Source: Xanthomonas populi (GTDB lineage Bacteria; Pseudomonadota; Gammaproteobacteria; Xanthomonadales; Xanthomonadaceae). From it: 48,674 nucleotides of DNA. The DNA lies in assembly GCF_002940065.1 (NCBI RefSeq), contig NZ_MDEJ01000013.1, forward strand, positions 1 through 48,674, given 5' to 3'. Of this stretch, positions 17,127 to 25,925 are shown piece after piece (the first letter of the stretch is position 1; every line of letters begins with the position of its first letter). Both the position numbers and the translations under genes were made by a program. A model generated the notes under the pieces. The model worked only from the letters and a program-made list of their open reading frames with translations, searched no databases and was not told the origin of the DNA.

Positions 17127-19013
17127 TCAAATACCACGCGCCAGGCGAAAGCCGATCCGCGCGCTGGTGCTATCCGAATCCTGCGACTGCCGCCAGGCCG
17201 CACGTGTCTGCTGCGGCGAATTGGCCCAGCTGCCGCCGCGGATCATGCGCTGCCGGCAACCGGGGTTGAACCATGCGGCACCGTCGGCCGGCGCGCGGCG
17301 GTAGCTGGCATGCCAGCAGTCGGCCACCCATTCGCTCAGGTTGCCGCCCATGTCGTGCAAGCCCCAGGCATTGGCGCGAAAACTGCCCACCGGCGCCGGC
17401 CCCCAGAAGCCGTCGCCATAGCCGACAAAGCCATTGTTCCAGTGCCGGCCGCTGCGCGAGACATCGTTGCCGCCGGTGACGTTGCCCGCATCCAGCGGCG
17501 GTGAACCTGCATTGCCCCATGGATAACGCCCGGTGGTGCCTGCACGCACCGCGTATTCGAACTCGGCTTCGCTGGGCACGTGGTAGTGGCGGCCGGTCTG
17601 TTCCGACAACCAGCTCGCATAGGCTTCGGCGTCGCGAATACTGACGTGCATCAACGGGCTATTGGGCGCAGCCTGCGCACCGTTGTAGTCCGACTGCCAA
17701 TCCACCCCGCTGCGGCGGATGAAGTTGCCGCTGCGCTCGTCGTACACCACCGAGTGCCCACGCCGGGTGGCGCGTGGCCGTGCGCCGGTGGCCTTGATGA
17801 ATTGACGAAACTCGGCGACGGTCACTTCAGTGATCGACAGTGCAAAGCCACGCGCGAAGCGCACGTAATGCGCGGGGCGCTCATTGTCCGACGCCCCCGG
17901 CTCGGCGTCGCCTGCGCCCATCTGGAACGCACCATGGGGCACCACGATCATCTGCGGCCCGCGCCCGCCGACCTTGAGCCCATCGGTGAACACCTGCCCG
18001 GGGCGAAAACTGCCGTAATGGGTGGCCAGTTCCAGACGACGACGCAGATCGCCGGCCACCGCATCGCCCGGGTCGGCGATGCGCAACACTTCGGCCAATT
18101 TTTCGCCCGCCGGCTTGAGCCCACGCGGCGAATTAAGATCGTGCAGAGCGGCATCGTGCAACGCTGTGATCTGTGCGTGGCGCATACGCTCCGCACGCGC
18201 CCGTGCATCAGCGATGGTCGGCGCGCGTTCGCGCACCTGCCCCGCTATCTGCAACCAGTAACGCGTACCGATGAAGTCGCTTGCCTGAGCAGCCTGCTCG
18301 GCGCGTGCCAGCAAGCCGCTTTCCACTGCCGCAAGCCCCTGGCGCGTGCGTGGGTTGTCGGGTTCCAGCCGGGCCGCATCGCGAAAATTCACCAGCGCGC
18401 CATTGCCGTCTTCGCCCAGCCGTCCACCGCGCAGATCTTCTTCGCCGGCACGATTGAAGCCAAATACGCGCTGCGCGGTTTCAACCGCACGCTGCAGCGC
18501 GCGCACCTTGGGATCCTGCGGGGCCAGTGCCAGGGCCACGATGGCCAGCTCACGCGCCTGTTCGAGCGCACTGTCCTGGCCGTCGGTCTGTTCGATCAGC
18601 GCCTCGCCATGCTCGATCAACCGGCGACGCGCCTGCTCCAGCCCGCGACGGCTGGCGGCATCCTTGCCGTCGGCACGTTGCTGGATCGCCAGATACAACG
18701 GAATTGCATCGTCGCCGTCGCGAAACAACCGATCTTCCTGCAAGGCCTGGTCGGCACGCTTGCGCGCCTGCGCCAGGGTCTCATCGCCAAGGTCTACTGA
18801 CGGTGGTTGCCATTGCGCTACGGTCTCGGCGGATTCTTCACCACCGATCGAAACATTCGGTTTGCTCGGGGCTGCGGTGGCCGCTGGCTGCGGCGTGGAA
18901 GCGGGCGCTGGCGTCGGTGCACGCGAACAGGCGCACATGCCAAAAACAGCTGACAGAACGACAGCGCAGCCGCCAGGCAGGCGCGGCCGGTGCTCGGAAT
19001 TGCCATGTACCAC
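17127..19013 (-). CDS. SUMF1 (formylglycine-generating enzyme-like) domain lipoprotein
   Basis: The C-terminal 260 residues form a SUMF1/FGE-like domain: VVPHGAFQMGAGDAEP, SITEVTVAEFRQFI, HVSIRDAEAYASWL, YHVPSEAEFEYAVRAG, GNLSEWVADCWH and MIRGGSWAN. Catalytic FGE cysteines are not evident, so it is more likely a binding or regulatory member than a sulfatase activator. The middle is helical and repeat-like, rich in QALQEDRLF and RRGLEQARRRL type segments. The N-terminus is uncertain: GTG 19013 gives a signal-like segment with an imperfect lipobox (GMCAC) and a Pro/Ala linker. About 24 of these first residues are encoded inside a palindromic repeat. In the next frame the same DNA reads MAIPSTGRACLAAALSF, ending in a better lipobox (LFLAC), so a frameshift in the leader is possible. 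Confidence 0.75.
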   Translation of the reverse strand: MVHGNSEHRPRLPGGCAVVLSAVFGMCACSRAPTPAPASTPQPAATAAPSKPNVSIGGEESAETVAQWQPPSVDLGDETLAQARKRADQALQEDRLFRDGDDAIPLYLAIQQRADGKDAASRRGLEQARRRLIEHGEALIEQTDGQDSALEQARELAIVALALAPQDPKVRALQRAVETAQRVFGFNRAGEEDLRGGRLGEDGNGALVNFRDAARLEPDNPRTRQGLAAVESGLLARAEQAAQASDFIGTRYWLQIAGQVRERAPTIADARARAERMRHAQITALHDAALHDLNSPRGLKPAGEKLAEVLRIADPGDAVAGDLRRRLELATHYGSFRPGQVFTDGLKVGGRGPQMIVVPHGAFQMGAGDAEPGASDNERPAHYVRFARGFALSITEVTVAEFRQFIKATGARPRATRRGHSVVYDERSGNFIRRSGVDWQSDYNGAQAAPNSPLMHVSIRDAEAYASWLSEQTGRHYHVPSEAEFEYAVRAGTTGRYPWGNAGSPPLDAGNVTGGNDVSRSGRHWNNGFVGYGDGFWGPAPVGSFRANAWGLHDMGGNLSEWVADCWHASYRRAPADGAAWFNPGCRQRMIRGGSWANSPQQTRAAWRQSQDSDSTSARIGFRLARGI

Positions 19014-19086
19014 TTGTACACTCCGGTTCCTGCGCGCCGTCCGCACCCAACTGACAACTGCTCGCAACGTTTTGTCAGCCGCTCTT
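18943..19086 (-). repeat. Xanthomonas palindromic intergenic repeat, copy 2, overlapping a lipoprotein 5' end
   Basis: On the minus strand this 144-base unit parallels copy 1 at 15392-15535, including GGGTGCGGACGGCGCGC, ACCGGAGTGTAC, TTCCGAGCACCGGCCGCGCC and imperfect terminal arms (GAGCGGCTGACAAAAC and its degenerate partner near 18943-18960). Unlike copy 1 it is not purely intergenic, because the likely start of the SUMF1 lipoprotein lies inside it. Confidence 0.75.
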
Positions 19087-19230
19087 CGCGCGACCAGTTC
19101 CCACGCTGCCATCCGGTTACCGCACTCACCCACCACCTGCTCCTTCCAGTGCTCTGCCGCACGACAGGCGATCGCGACGTTAGGCTATTCTGCGCGTTCT
19201 GCGCAAACCCTCGCTGTCGACGGAAATCAC

Positions 19231-20325
19231 TTGCCCCACTGGATCACCCACCCCTCCGAGCTGACTGACCGCCTGCATGCAGCGCGTCCGTCCCGCATTG
19301 GCCTGGACACAGAATTCATTCGCGAACGCAGCTACTGGCCGCAACTGGCGCTGGTGCAGATGGCCATCGGCGAGGAGACGCTGCTGATCGACCCGCTGAT
19401 CCCTGGCATGAACGCGGCGCTCGGGCAGTGGTTGACCGCCACCGATATCGTCAAGGTGATGCATAGCGCCAGCGAAGATCTGGTCACCTTCAAATGCGCG
19501 TGCGGGGTGTTGCCGCGGCCGTTGTTCGACACCCAGATCGCTGCTGCGCTGGCCGGTGTGGGCGGTGGCATTGGCTATCAGAAGCTGGTGCAGGAAGTCA
19601 CTGGCACCTTGCTGACCAAAAGCGAGACGCGCTCGGACTGGATGCGCCGTCCGCTGTCGCCGGCACAGCTGGAATACGCCGCCAACGATGTGCGTTATCT
19701 GTTCGCAATCCATGACGAACTCACCAGCCGCTTGACCGAGCAGGATCGCCTGGGTTGGCTAGCCGAAGATGCCGAGCGCCTGCTCGCCACGGTGGAGCAC
19801 GACGATGGCGAGCGTTGGCCGCATGTGAGCCTGCGCGCCGCGCAATTCCTTGAGCCTGCAGCGCAGCGTCGACTGTTGCGGCTGCTGCGCTGGCGCGATC
19901 TGCAAGCGCGTCAGAGCGACCGACCGCGCAGTTGGATCCTGGACAACGAACTGGCCAGTCAGCTGGCGCGTTTTCCACCCGACGATCTAGATGCCTTGCT
20001 GCGCCAGTTCGACAAATTCCCCAAGGCACCGCGCAAGCTCGCGGCCGCACTATGGGAAGCGCTCAACACATCGTTGCCGGACGAGGACCACGCGCCGCTG
20101 GCGCAGGCCGCCACCGACGGCAACAAGGCCGTGCTCAAGCGGCTGCAGGACGCGGTGGCGCAGCGCAGCCGCGAACTGGGCCTGCCGGACGGCATCCTGG
20201 CCTCGAGGCGGCACCTGGAAACCCTGATCGAACAACACAGCTGGCCTGCACCGCTCGGCCAATGGCGCCGCGAGGTGCTGGAAGCGCAAGTGATGCCTCT
20301 GCTGGATGAGGCAACCGCGCAGTGA
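19231..20325 (+). CDS. rnd: Ribonuclease D
   Basis: RNase D is a 3'-5' exoribonuclease that trims tRNA precursors and other RNAs. The 364-residue product carries the DEDD nuclease signature: IGLDTEFIRERSYWPQ near the start, MHSASEDLVTF, and YAANDVRYLFAIH, followed by the HRDC domain (about 210-290). The start is read as TTG 19231 (PHWITHPSELTDRL), because the family begins there, a GGAA stretch lies about 7 bases upstream, and no better codon is available. The open frame back to 18346 is antisense to the SUMF1 gene and has no homology. Confidence 0.93.
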   Translation: MPHWITHPSELTDRLHAARPSRIGLDTEFIRERSYWPQLALVQMAIGEETLLIDPLIPGMNAALGQWLTATDIVKVMHSASEDLVTFKCACGVLPRPLFDTQIAAALAGVGGGIGYQKLVQEVTGTLLTKSETRSDWMRRPLSPAQLEYAANDVRYLFAIHDELTSRLTEQDRLGWLAEDAERLLATVEHDDGERWPHVSLRAAQFLEPAAQRRLLRLLRWRDLQARQSDRPRSWILDNELASQLARFPPDDLDALLRQFDKFPKAPRKLAAALWEALNTSLPDEDHAPLAQAATDGNKAVLKRLQDAVAQRSRELGLPDGILASRRHLETLIEQHSWPAPLGQWRREVLEAQVMPLLDEATAQ

Positions 20326-20562
20326 TCGCAATCACAGCACTGCCCCGCTGCTGTATCGTGACGGCCGGGTTTGCTGCACAGGCAGACGCTGGACAGCAGC
20401 TGTAACGCCCCCGCAGAAAACGGCCGCGCAGCCCCCGTGGCACGGCTGTTTCAGAGCGTGTGCGAGCCCCGGTCACGCAACGGCCACCCCCGGGCCGCAT
20501 GCCATAATGACGCGCGCCCTGTGGCGGCGTCTCCACTACTTTTATTCCGAGGCTATACGTCT

Positions 20563-20964
20563 GTGAGCAATACCACTTCGAAACTGGATTCCATCGCACA
20601 AGCCAAAGCCAAGCTGCTGGACGAACTGCACAAGCTGGAAGAACAGGAGAAAACCGAGCGCGCGAGCGAGGCATCCTCTGCGCATGCCACCATCGTCTCG
20701 CTGCTCGAGCAATTCGCTGGTCACTTCAACACCAAGCAGCGCAACGATATTGCCGGGTACCTGGGCACCAGCGCCACACGTAAGGAAGTGGTGAAGAGCG
20801 GCCGTAGCGAAGTCAAGCCGAAGTACGAACTGCCGCACACCGGCGAGACCTGGTCTGGCCGTGGCCGCACCCCCAAGGCCTTCGCTGCATGGGAAGGCTC
20901 GGTGTTGTACAAGGAATGGAAGGCCAAGAACCCGGACCTCAAGTTCCCGTTGATCGGCGAGTGA
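20563..20964 (+). CDS. H-NS-like nucleoid protein (Xrv type)
   Basis: The 133-residue protein has an N-terminal coiled coil (SIAQAKAKLLDELHKLEEQEK, residues about 10-32) for oligomerisation and a C-terminal DNA-binding segment with PKYELPHTGETWSGRGRTPKAF followed by W; the TWSGRGRTP core is the H-NS AT-hook-like motif. Xanthomonas H-NS paralogues of this size (XrvA, XrvB, XrvC in X. oryzae) affect virulence and hrp gene expression; which one this is cannot be decided here. GTG 20563 is chosen because a GAGG ribosome site lies 10 bases upstream and the upstream frame is unlike the family. It could silence AT-rich genes such as the NEL-domain gene in this window. Confidence 0.9.
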   Translation: MSNTTSKLDSIAQAKAKLLDELHKLEEQEKTERASEASSAHATIVSLLEQFAGHFNTKQRNDIAGYLGTSATRKEVVKSGRSEVKPKYELPHTGETWSGRGRTPKAFAAWEGSVLYKEWKAKNPDLKFPLIGE

Positions 20965-21084
20965 TCGCAGCGCTTGGTTGAATTCGAACCGCATCCCTTC
21001 AGATCGCATCCTTGAGCGTGCGGCCTGCCGCCGCCGGCCGGCCCTTGGCGAACCGAGCGGCATTTGGTTAGAATCCAGGCGCGT

Positions 21085-21160
21085 GGGGCGGTAGCTCAGC
21101 TGGGAGAGCGTCGCGTTCGCATCGCGAAGGTCGAGGGTTCGATCCCCTTCCGCTCCACCA
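21085..21160 (+). tRNA. tRNA-Ala (anticodon CGC)
   Basis: The 76 bases fold into a full cloverleaf: acceptor GGGGCGG/CCGCTCC with the alanine identity pair G3-U70, D-arm GCTC/GAGC, anticodon stem TCGCG/CGCGA with loop TTCGCAT, and T-arm GAGGG/CCCTT with loop TTCGATC. The CCA end is encoded. Anticodon CGC reads the GCG codon, one of the frequent alanine codons in this GC-rich genome. Confidence 0.97.
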
Positions 21161-21172
21161 CTGCATGAATCG

Positions 21173-21216
21173 GAAGAGCCTCGAAAACTGTGTGTTTTAG
21201 GGGCTCTTCTGTTTTG
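21173..21216 (+). terminator. Intrinsic terminator after tRNA-Ala
   Basis: GAAGAGCC (21173-21180) pairs with GGCTCTTC (21202-21209), with an additional inner AAAAC/GTTTT pairing, and is followed by CTGTTTT. It lies 13 bases after the tRNA CCA end, the expected place for its terminator. Confidence 0.8.
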
Positions 21217-21319
21217 GGCGCAGCTGTAGCTGACATCAGTGCGACAACGGAACCATGCCGCCGGGATCACACCGGGCGCGCTAACGTCCGTATTACTCCA
21301 TACAGCGGACGCAAGCGCC

Positions 21320-21496
21320 ATGAGCAATCAGCAAAAACAGCCCGATCACGTCGTCGACAATCAGCACGGCGTCGCCGAGAGCCAGCAGGACCGCAAGCAG
21401 GATGAGGCCGCCAAGCAGCGTCCGGGGCAGAAGGATCAGCAGATTCACGACGAACAGACCCGCAGGCCCAAAGGAAACGCGGGTCAAGGCGAGTGA
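21320..21496 (+). CDS. Small hydrophilic hypothetical protein (58 aa)
   Basis: ATG 21320 opens a 58-residue frame made almost only of Gln, Asp, Lys, Arg, Glu and Asn (MSNQQKQPDHVVDNQHG...), a composition seen in disordered stress-type proteins. No ribosome site of quality is visible. The opposite strand carries a 64-codon frame (21293-21487) that reads as a hydrophobic peptide, which is what the complement of such a sequence would give by chance. I favour the plus-strand frame but cannot prove either is translated. Confidence 0.4.
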   Translation: MSNQQKQPDHVVDNQHGVAESQQDRKQDEAAKQRPGQKDQQIHDEQTRRPKGNAGQGE

Positions 21497-21717
21497 CCTA
21501 CTGAGCGCACTGGACGCCGGATTCGGTGCTGCGCAGAATGGAATCGCCAGCGCTTACGGTGCGTGGCCAATGTGGCAAGATTCGAGCATGGGTTCGCCGC
21601 CAGGGTGGTCGACGCGCCAGCTCCAACCGTCGGGCAATGGGTCGGTTGTATCGGTTATTGCCTGACTCGTCCATTTCTCTCATCGCCTGACGGCGCACTG
21701 TTACGGTGGTCCTTAGC

Positions 21718-22803
21718 ATGCAGAATCCCGACGCGCCCGGGTTGAGCCTGATACAGGCGACACTGTTGCCCGGCGGCATCAACGCTACATTTGGCGCGCG
21801 CAAGCCGGCCAATGAAGACGATCGCCTGGCCGCACTGCACGACTACCAGATGTTGGATACCGCGCCAGAGCCAAGCTACGACGAATTCACTTCGATCGCT
21901 GCGGCAGTGTGCCGGACGCCGATGGCGCTGATTTCCCTGATCGACACGCAACGCCAGTGGTTCAAATCCAGGATCGGCATGCAGCCGAGTGAGACGCCGC
22001 GCGACCTGTCGTTCTGCGCGCACGCCATTCTCGAACCCGATCAGGTGATGGAAGTGGGCGACACCCATCTGGACGCGCGCTTTGTCGACAATGCGCTGGT
22101 CACCGGCGAGCCGCAGATACGCTTCTATGCAGGCGCCCCGCTACTGACTTCCGACGGTATTGCGCTGGGTACGCTGTGCGTCTTGGATCGCATACCGCGG
22201 CGCCTGTCGGTGGCCGAATGCAACGCGCTGAAGGCGCTTGCGCGGCAGGTCGTCAATACCATCGAGTTGCGTCACGCAGCCAGGCTGGTCGAGCTGGACG
22301 CGCTACGCGACGCACTCACCGGCTTATGGAATCGCGCCGGTCTGGAGAGCGCAGTGCACGCGCTTGCAGACGCGCCGAGTGCTTCGTATAAGCAATCGCT
22401 CGGCTTTTTGCTGATCGATCTGGATGGCTTCAAGCGGCAAAAATTGCAGGCCGGCGCGGATGCAGCGGATGCAACACTGGTCCAGGCCGCCAGAATTATC
22501 GCAGCACAGCTGTCGCCCACCGCCAGTGTCGCGCGGTTGAATTCGGATCAGCTGTGTGTGGCGTTACCGTCGACGTCGGCGCAGGTCGCTGCGGAAACCG
22601 CCGAACGGATCCGCACGGCAATCGAAGCGGCCACCTGGCTCACTGCCCCGTTGACGATCAGCATCGGGCTGGTCGCGACGTCTGACGGCGATCTGCACGA
22701 CACCAACGCCTTGCTGGCGCGTGCGCGGCATGCACTGCAGATCGCAATGCGCAGTGGGCGCAATCGCGTGCATCGCTTTGCCGGTTGGTACCCGCAGGAC
22801 TGA
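21718..22803 (+). CDS. GAF domain protein with a degenerate GGDEF domain
   Basis: The 361-residue protein has a GAF domain (about 38-185; FTSIAAAVCRTPMALISLID, FCAHAI, RFYAGAPLLTSDGIALGTLCV) and a C-terminal GGDEF-fold domain (about 195-355; RDALTGLWNRAG, GFLLIDLDGFK). The active-site motif RxGGDEF is replaced by RLNSDQLCVALP near residue 280, so diguanylate cyclase activity is not expected; it may bind a nucleotide or act as a sensor partner. ATG 21718 is the first good start. It sits alone, 14 bases from the convergent cheW end. Confidence 0.85.
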   Translation: MQNPDAPGLSLIQATLLPGGINATFGARKPANEDDRLAALHDYQMLDTAPEPSYDEFTSIAAAVCRTPMALISLIDTQRQWFKSRIGMQPSETPRDLSFCAHAILEPDQVMEVGDTHLDARFVDNALVTGEPQIRFYAGAPLLTSDGIALGTLCVLDRIPRRLSVAECNALKALARQVVNTIELRHAARLVELDALRDALTGLWNRAGLESAVHALADAPSASYKQSLGFLLIDLDGFKRQKLQAGADAADATLVQAARIIAAQLSPTASVARLNSDQLCVALPSTSAQVAAETAERIRTAIEAATWLTAPLTISIGLVATSDGDLHDTNALLARARHALQIAMRSGRNRVHRFAGWYPQD

Positions 22804-22813
22804 TTGATCGCGC

Positions 22814-23323
22814 TCAGGCAACCAATGCGTCGGTATTACCCGCAATCTCGTCGACGTGCAGCACCTGTTCCATTGCCAGCAACACCACGAAACGCTCGCC
22901 CACCTTGCCCATGCCGCGCAGCAGATCGTGGCGGATATGCGTGCCGAACGAAGGCGCCGCTTCGATGTTCTGATCGGCCAGTTCGATCACCGCGTTGACT
23001 GCATCGACCAATACCCCGATCACCTGCGGTCCCTGCGCCTGCACGGTGGCCAGAATCACGATGCAGCTGCGCTTGCCGATTGCGCTGTCGGCACGCCCCA
23101 ACCGCGATTGCAGATCCACCACCGGTACCACTGCGCCACGCAGATTGATCACCCCGCGCACGCAGGCCGGCATCGACGGCACCGGTGTCGGCGTGCGGTA
23201 CTGGATGATTTCGCGAATGCCAAGAATGCTGATGGCAAACGTTTCGCCGTCCAGTTGGAAGGTCAGATACTGGGCCGCCGCATCAGCGTCGCCAGGCATC
23301 ACATCGTCGGTCTGTGCAGTCAT
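22814..23323 (-). CDS. cheW: Chemotaxis coupling protein CheW
   Basis: CheW bridges chemoreceptors and the histidine kinase CheA. The 169-residue product shows the family pattern: YLTFQLDGETFAISILGIREIIQY (about 18-41), PACVRGVINLRGAVVPVVDL (about 52-71), and VIGVLVDAVNAVIEL. It begins 11 bases after the mcp stop on the same strand, so the two are almost certainly co-transcribed and may form a dedicated receptor-coupler pair. The ATG at 23323 excludes the longer frame to 23407, which overlaps mcp without homology. Confidence 0.95.
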   Translation of the reverse strand: MTAQTDDVMPGDADAAAQYLTFQLDGETFAISILGIREIIQYRTPTPVPSMPACVRGVINLRGAVVPVVDLQSRLGRADSAIGKRSCIVILATVQAQGPQVIGVLVDAVNAVIELADQNIEAAPSFGTHIRHDLLRGMGKVGERFVVLLAMEQVLHVDEIAGNTDALVA

Positions 23324-23334
23324 TGATCGGTCTC

Positions 23335-24993
23335 TCAGAAGCGAGCGAACTGGCCTTCGTCCGGGCCCTCGGACATGGCATAGGCGGGTGCCGCATTGCG
23401 CCGCCAACGGCCTGTGCTGGTGGCGCGCGCGTGGCGTACGGCGACCACCTTGCCGCGCTTGAGCGGCGTGGTCGCCGGCCCCTGCGCGCCCAGGCGGAAG
23501 AACACCATGCTTTGCTGCAGTTGTTCGGCCTGGGCGCTCATTTCCTCGACGGTGGCGGCCAGTTCTTCGGACGCGCTGGCGTTCTGCTGGGTGGTCTGAC
23601 TCAGCTGCATCACCGCCGAATTAATCTGACTGACGCCGCAGGATTGCTCTTCGAATGCGGCACAAATGTCCTGCACCAGATCCGAAGTGCGCTTGATGCT
23701 GGGCACGATGGTGTCCAGCAAACGCCCGGCGCGACCGGCCAATTCCACGCTGGAACTGGCCACCTCGCCGATCTCCTGCGCGGCCACCTGGCTGCGTTCG
23801 GCCAGCTTGCGCACCTCGGCGGCGACTCCTGCAAATCCTTTACCATGTTCGCCGGCACGCGCCGCCTCGATCGCAGCGTTGAGCGCAAGCAGATTGGTCT
23901 GATACGCAATGTCGTCGATGATGCCAATCTTCTGCGCGATCTGCTTCATCGCCTGGGTGGTCGCGACAACGGCTTCGCCGCCTTCGATGGTTTCTTTCGC
24001 GGCCTGGGTGGCCATGCCGTCGGTAATGCGCGCGTTATCGGCGTTTTGGCTGATCGATGCGGTCATCTGTTCCAGCGATGCACTGGTTTTTTCCACACCG
24101 GCGGCCTGCTCGCTGGCGGCCTGCAACAGGCTCTGTGCGGTGGCACTGACCTGTTCCGATGCGCTGGCCAAGGTCTCGGCACTGGCGTTAACCTCACCGA
24201 CCACCTGCGAGAGCTTCTGCACCATGGTGCGCATCGCTTCGAGCAACTGCGCGGTTGCGTCGCGACTCTGCACCTCGATGCGCATGCTCAGATCGCCTTC
24301 TGACAAACCATTTGCAACTGCCACTGCACGGCGGATCGGGCCGGTGACACTGCGGCTGATCACCACACTGAGCATCGCGCCGAGCAGCACGCCGCCGCAG
24401 ATGATGGCGATCAGCAGCCTGGAACTGCGTGCATGGATGGCGCCGGTTTCAGCATTGGCCAATGCCGCGCTGCGCTCGCGCAGGCTGCTCAACTCGGTCA
24501 TCAGATGATCGACTTCATCCGAACTGGCGCGCACCGCCCGCGACAGCGCCGCAAATTCCGGATTGTTTTCGCGCAAGGCCTCGCGGTTGGCGACTTCGCT
24601 AAAACGGCCGCGCTCGTCCAGATACTTTTGCCAGGCGCGATCGAACTGCGCCAGCTTGTTCTTGCCCTCTTCGGTTGCGAAACTGCCACGCGCACGGGTC
24701 ATAGAATCGACCACCCCGGCGGTGTACTTGTCGATGCTCTGCACATGCGATTGCCGTTCTTCGGCGCTGCTGGCCAATAGCGCGTTGGCGCGGGCGCGGC
24801 CGGCGTAGATGAGGTCGATGTTGGCCTCTTTCACATTCGACAAGCCGAGCAATTCGCGCTCGTACAACGAGGTCGACAGGTCGCTGATGCGGCTGGAGTT
24901 GGAAGAGCCCACCCACCAGATGCATGCGCCGAGCGCCGAGACGATCAGCAACGCCACGATCAGCCTGGTTCCGATTCTGAAGTTGCCTACCAT
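23335..24993 (-). CDS. Methyl-accepting chemotaxis protein
   Basis: The 552-residue receptor has two membrane segments (about 9-29 and 190-213) around a helical periplasmic sensor of the four-helix-bundle type, a HAMP domain (about 214-268; [23 protein letters not shown]) and a signalling domain with the hairpin tip ([22 protein letters not shown] then [19 protein letters not shown]). It ends in a basic tail ([18 protein letters not shown]) and lacks the NWETF-type CheR-binding pentapeptide. The ligand is not predictable. A sigma-28-type promoter lies about 107 bases upstream and cheW follows. Confidence 0.95.
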   Translation of the reverse strand: MVGNFRIGTRLIVALLIVSALGACIWWVGSSNSSRISDLSTSLYERELLGLSNVKEANIDLIYAGRARANALLASSAEERQSHVQSIDKYTAGVVDSMTRARGSFATEEGKNKLAQFDRAWQKYLDERGRFSEVANREALRENNPEFAALSRAVRASSDEVDHLMTELSSLRERSAALANAETGAIHARSSRLLIAIICGGVLLGAMLSVVISRSVTGPIRRAVAVANGLSEGDLSMRIEVQSRDATAQLLEAMRTMVQKLSQVVGEVNASAETLASASEQVSATAQSLLQAASEQAAGVEKTSASLEQMTASISQNADNARITDGMATQAAKETIEGGEAVVATTQAMKQIAQKIGIIDDIAYQTNLLALNAAIEAARAGEHGKGFAGVAAEVRKLAERSQVAAQEIGEVASSSVELAGRAGRLLDTIVPSIKRTSDLVQDICAAFEEQSCGVSQINSAVMQLSQTTQQNASASEELAATVEEMSAQAEQLQQSMVFFRLGAQGPATTPLKRGKVVAVRHARATSTGRWRRNAAPAYAMSEGPDEGQFARF

Positions 24994-25099
24994 TGGGGAG
25001 TTCTCTTGACTGGTGCGCGCGACATGCGCTGCATGGACCAGTGGCGTGCAGCCAAGGACCGATCACGACGATGCGGCGTTGCTAACCGTTCGTTAACTA

Positions 25100-25126
25100 C
25101 TATCGGCAAAGGCAAAACGCGCTTGA
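25100..25126 (-). promoter_or_regulatory. Sigma-28 (FliA) type promoter of mcp-cheW
   Basis: On the minus strand TCAAG (25126-25122), a 14-base spacer, and GCCGATAG (25107-25100) match the flagellar sigma-28 consensus (TAAAG, 14 bases, GCCGATAA) closely, especially in the -10. It is placed about 107 bases before the mcp start codon, which fits expression of a chemoreceptor operon together with late flagellar genes. Confidence 0.75.
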
Positions 25127-25303
25127 GCTGCGGGCGTGACCGCACTGCTATTCAGGCAGTTGGATGTGCGCTTTTGTGACCGGTCATGCGCTCGCAACAG
25201 TTCGCATTCGGAAAAATCCTACCCCTGGTCGACGCATTCTCCGGGACAGTCCGTAGAGACATTTGCAGCAGCGACATCACGGCCGCGCCGCTACGCTGAG
25301 CGC

Positions 25304-25925
25304 ATGTCACTTCGGCCACTCCCACGCACGTTTTACGACCACGACGCACGCAGCGTCGCACCGCAATTGCTCAACAAGGTGCTGGTCGGCGCGGACGGAC
25401 AATGAGGCCGCATCACCGAGGTCCAGGCGTATTGGGGCAGCGAGGATCCGGCGGCGCATTCGTTCCGCGGCATGACCCCACGCACGCAGGTGATGTTTGG
25501 CGCGCCCGCGCATCTCTGTTTGTGTATTTCATCTATGACATGCACTGGGCAATCAACGCGGTGTGCGGCGGCGCGGCTGGGCATGCGGTGCTGATGCGCG
25601 CGCTCGAGCCGCTCGCCGGGGGCGACACCATGCAGACCGCGCGCATGCCGCCCCGCTGAAGACCTTGACCACCGGCCCCGGTCGCCTGGCCCAGGCCGTT
25701 GGCGTAACGACACCCGATAACGGGCTGGATCTGACCAACGCAGCCGCACTGCTATGGATCGACGACGACGGCCTGCCACCACCGTCGATTCCGCTGGGCA
25801 CGCCGCGCATCGGCATTCGCAAGGCGATGGATGCGCCGTGGCGCTGGGTCGTGCCGGAGAGCCGTTATCTGTCGCGCCCGCTTCCACGCACGATCGGCAA
25901 GCGACCTGCGCGACCGGGCGACTGA
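25304..25925 (+). pseudogene. mpg: 3-methyladenine (alkyladenine) DNA glycosylase, AAG/Mpg type, with three lesions
   Basis: AAG-type glycosylases remove alkylated and deaminated purines. ATG 25304 starts a frame whose family segments are all visible but scattered: [12 protein letters not shown], then TGA at 25403-25405, then [20 protein letters not shown] and [16 protein letters not shown] two-base duplication (CATCTCTG, near 25513) shifts to the frame giving [17 protein letters not shown] and [10 protein letters not shown], and a second shift near 25640-25655 leads to [26 protein letters not shown] and [13 protein letters not shown]. The catalytic Glu region (EVQAY) is separated from the rest by these lesions, so no active enzyme is expected. 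Its 3' end overlaps the convergent lhr stop region. Confidence 0.9.

Noticed and set aside
17580-18800. A 406-codon plus-strand frame
   Set aside because: It is opposite to the SUMF1-domain gene, which has clear family motifs.
21293-21487. Small membrane peptide on the minus strand
   Set aside because: The hydrophobic reading is what the complement of a Gln/Asp/Lys-rich frame gives; no ribosome site or homology supports it.
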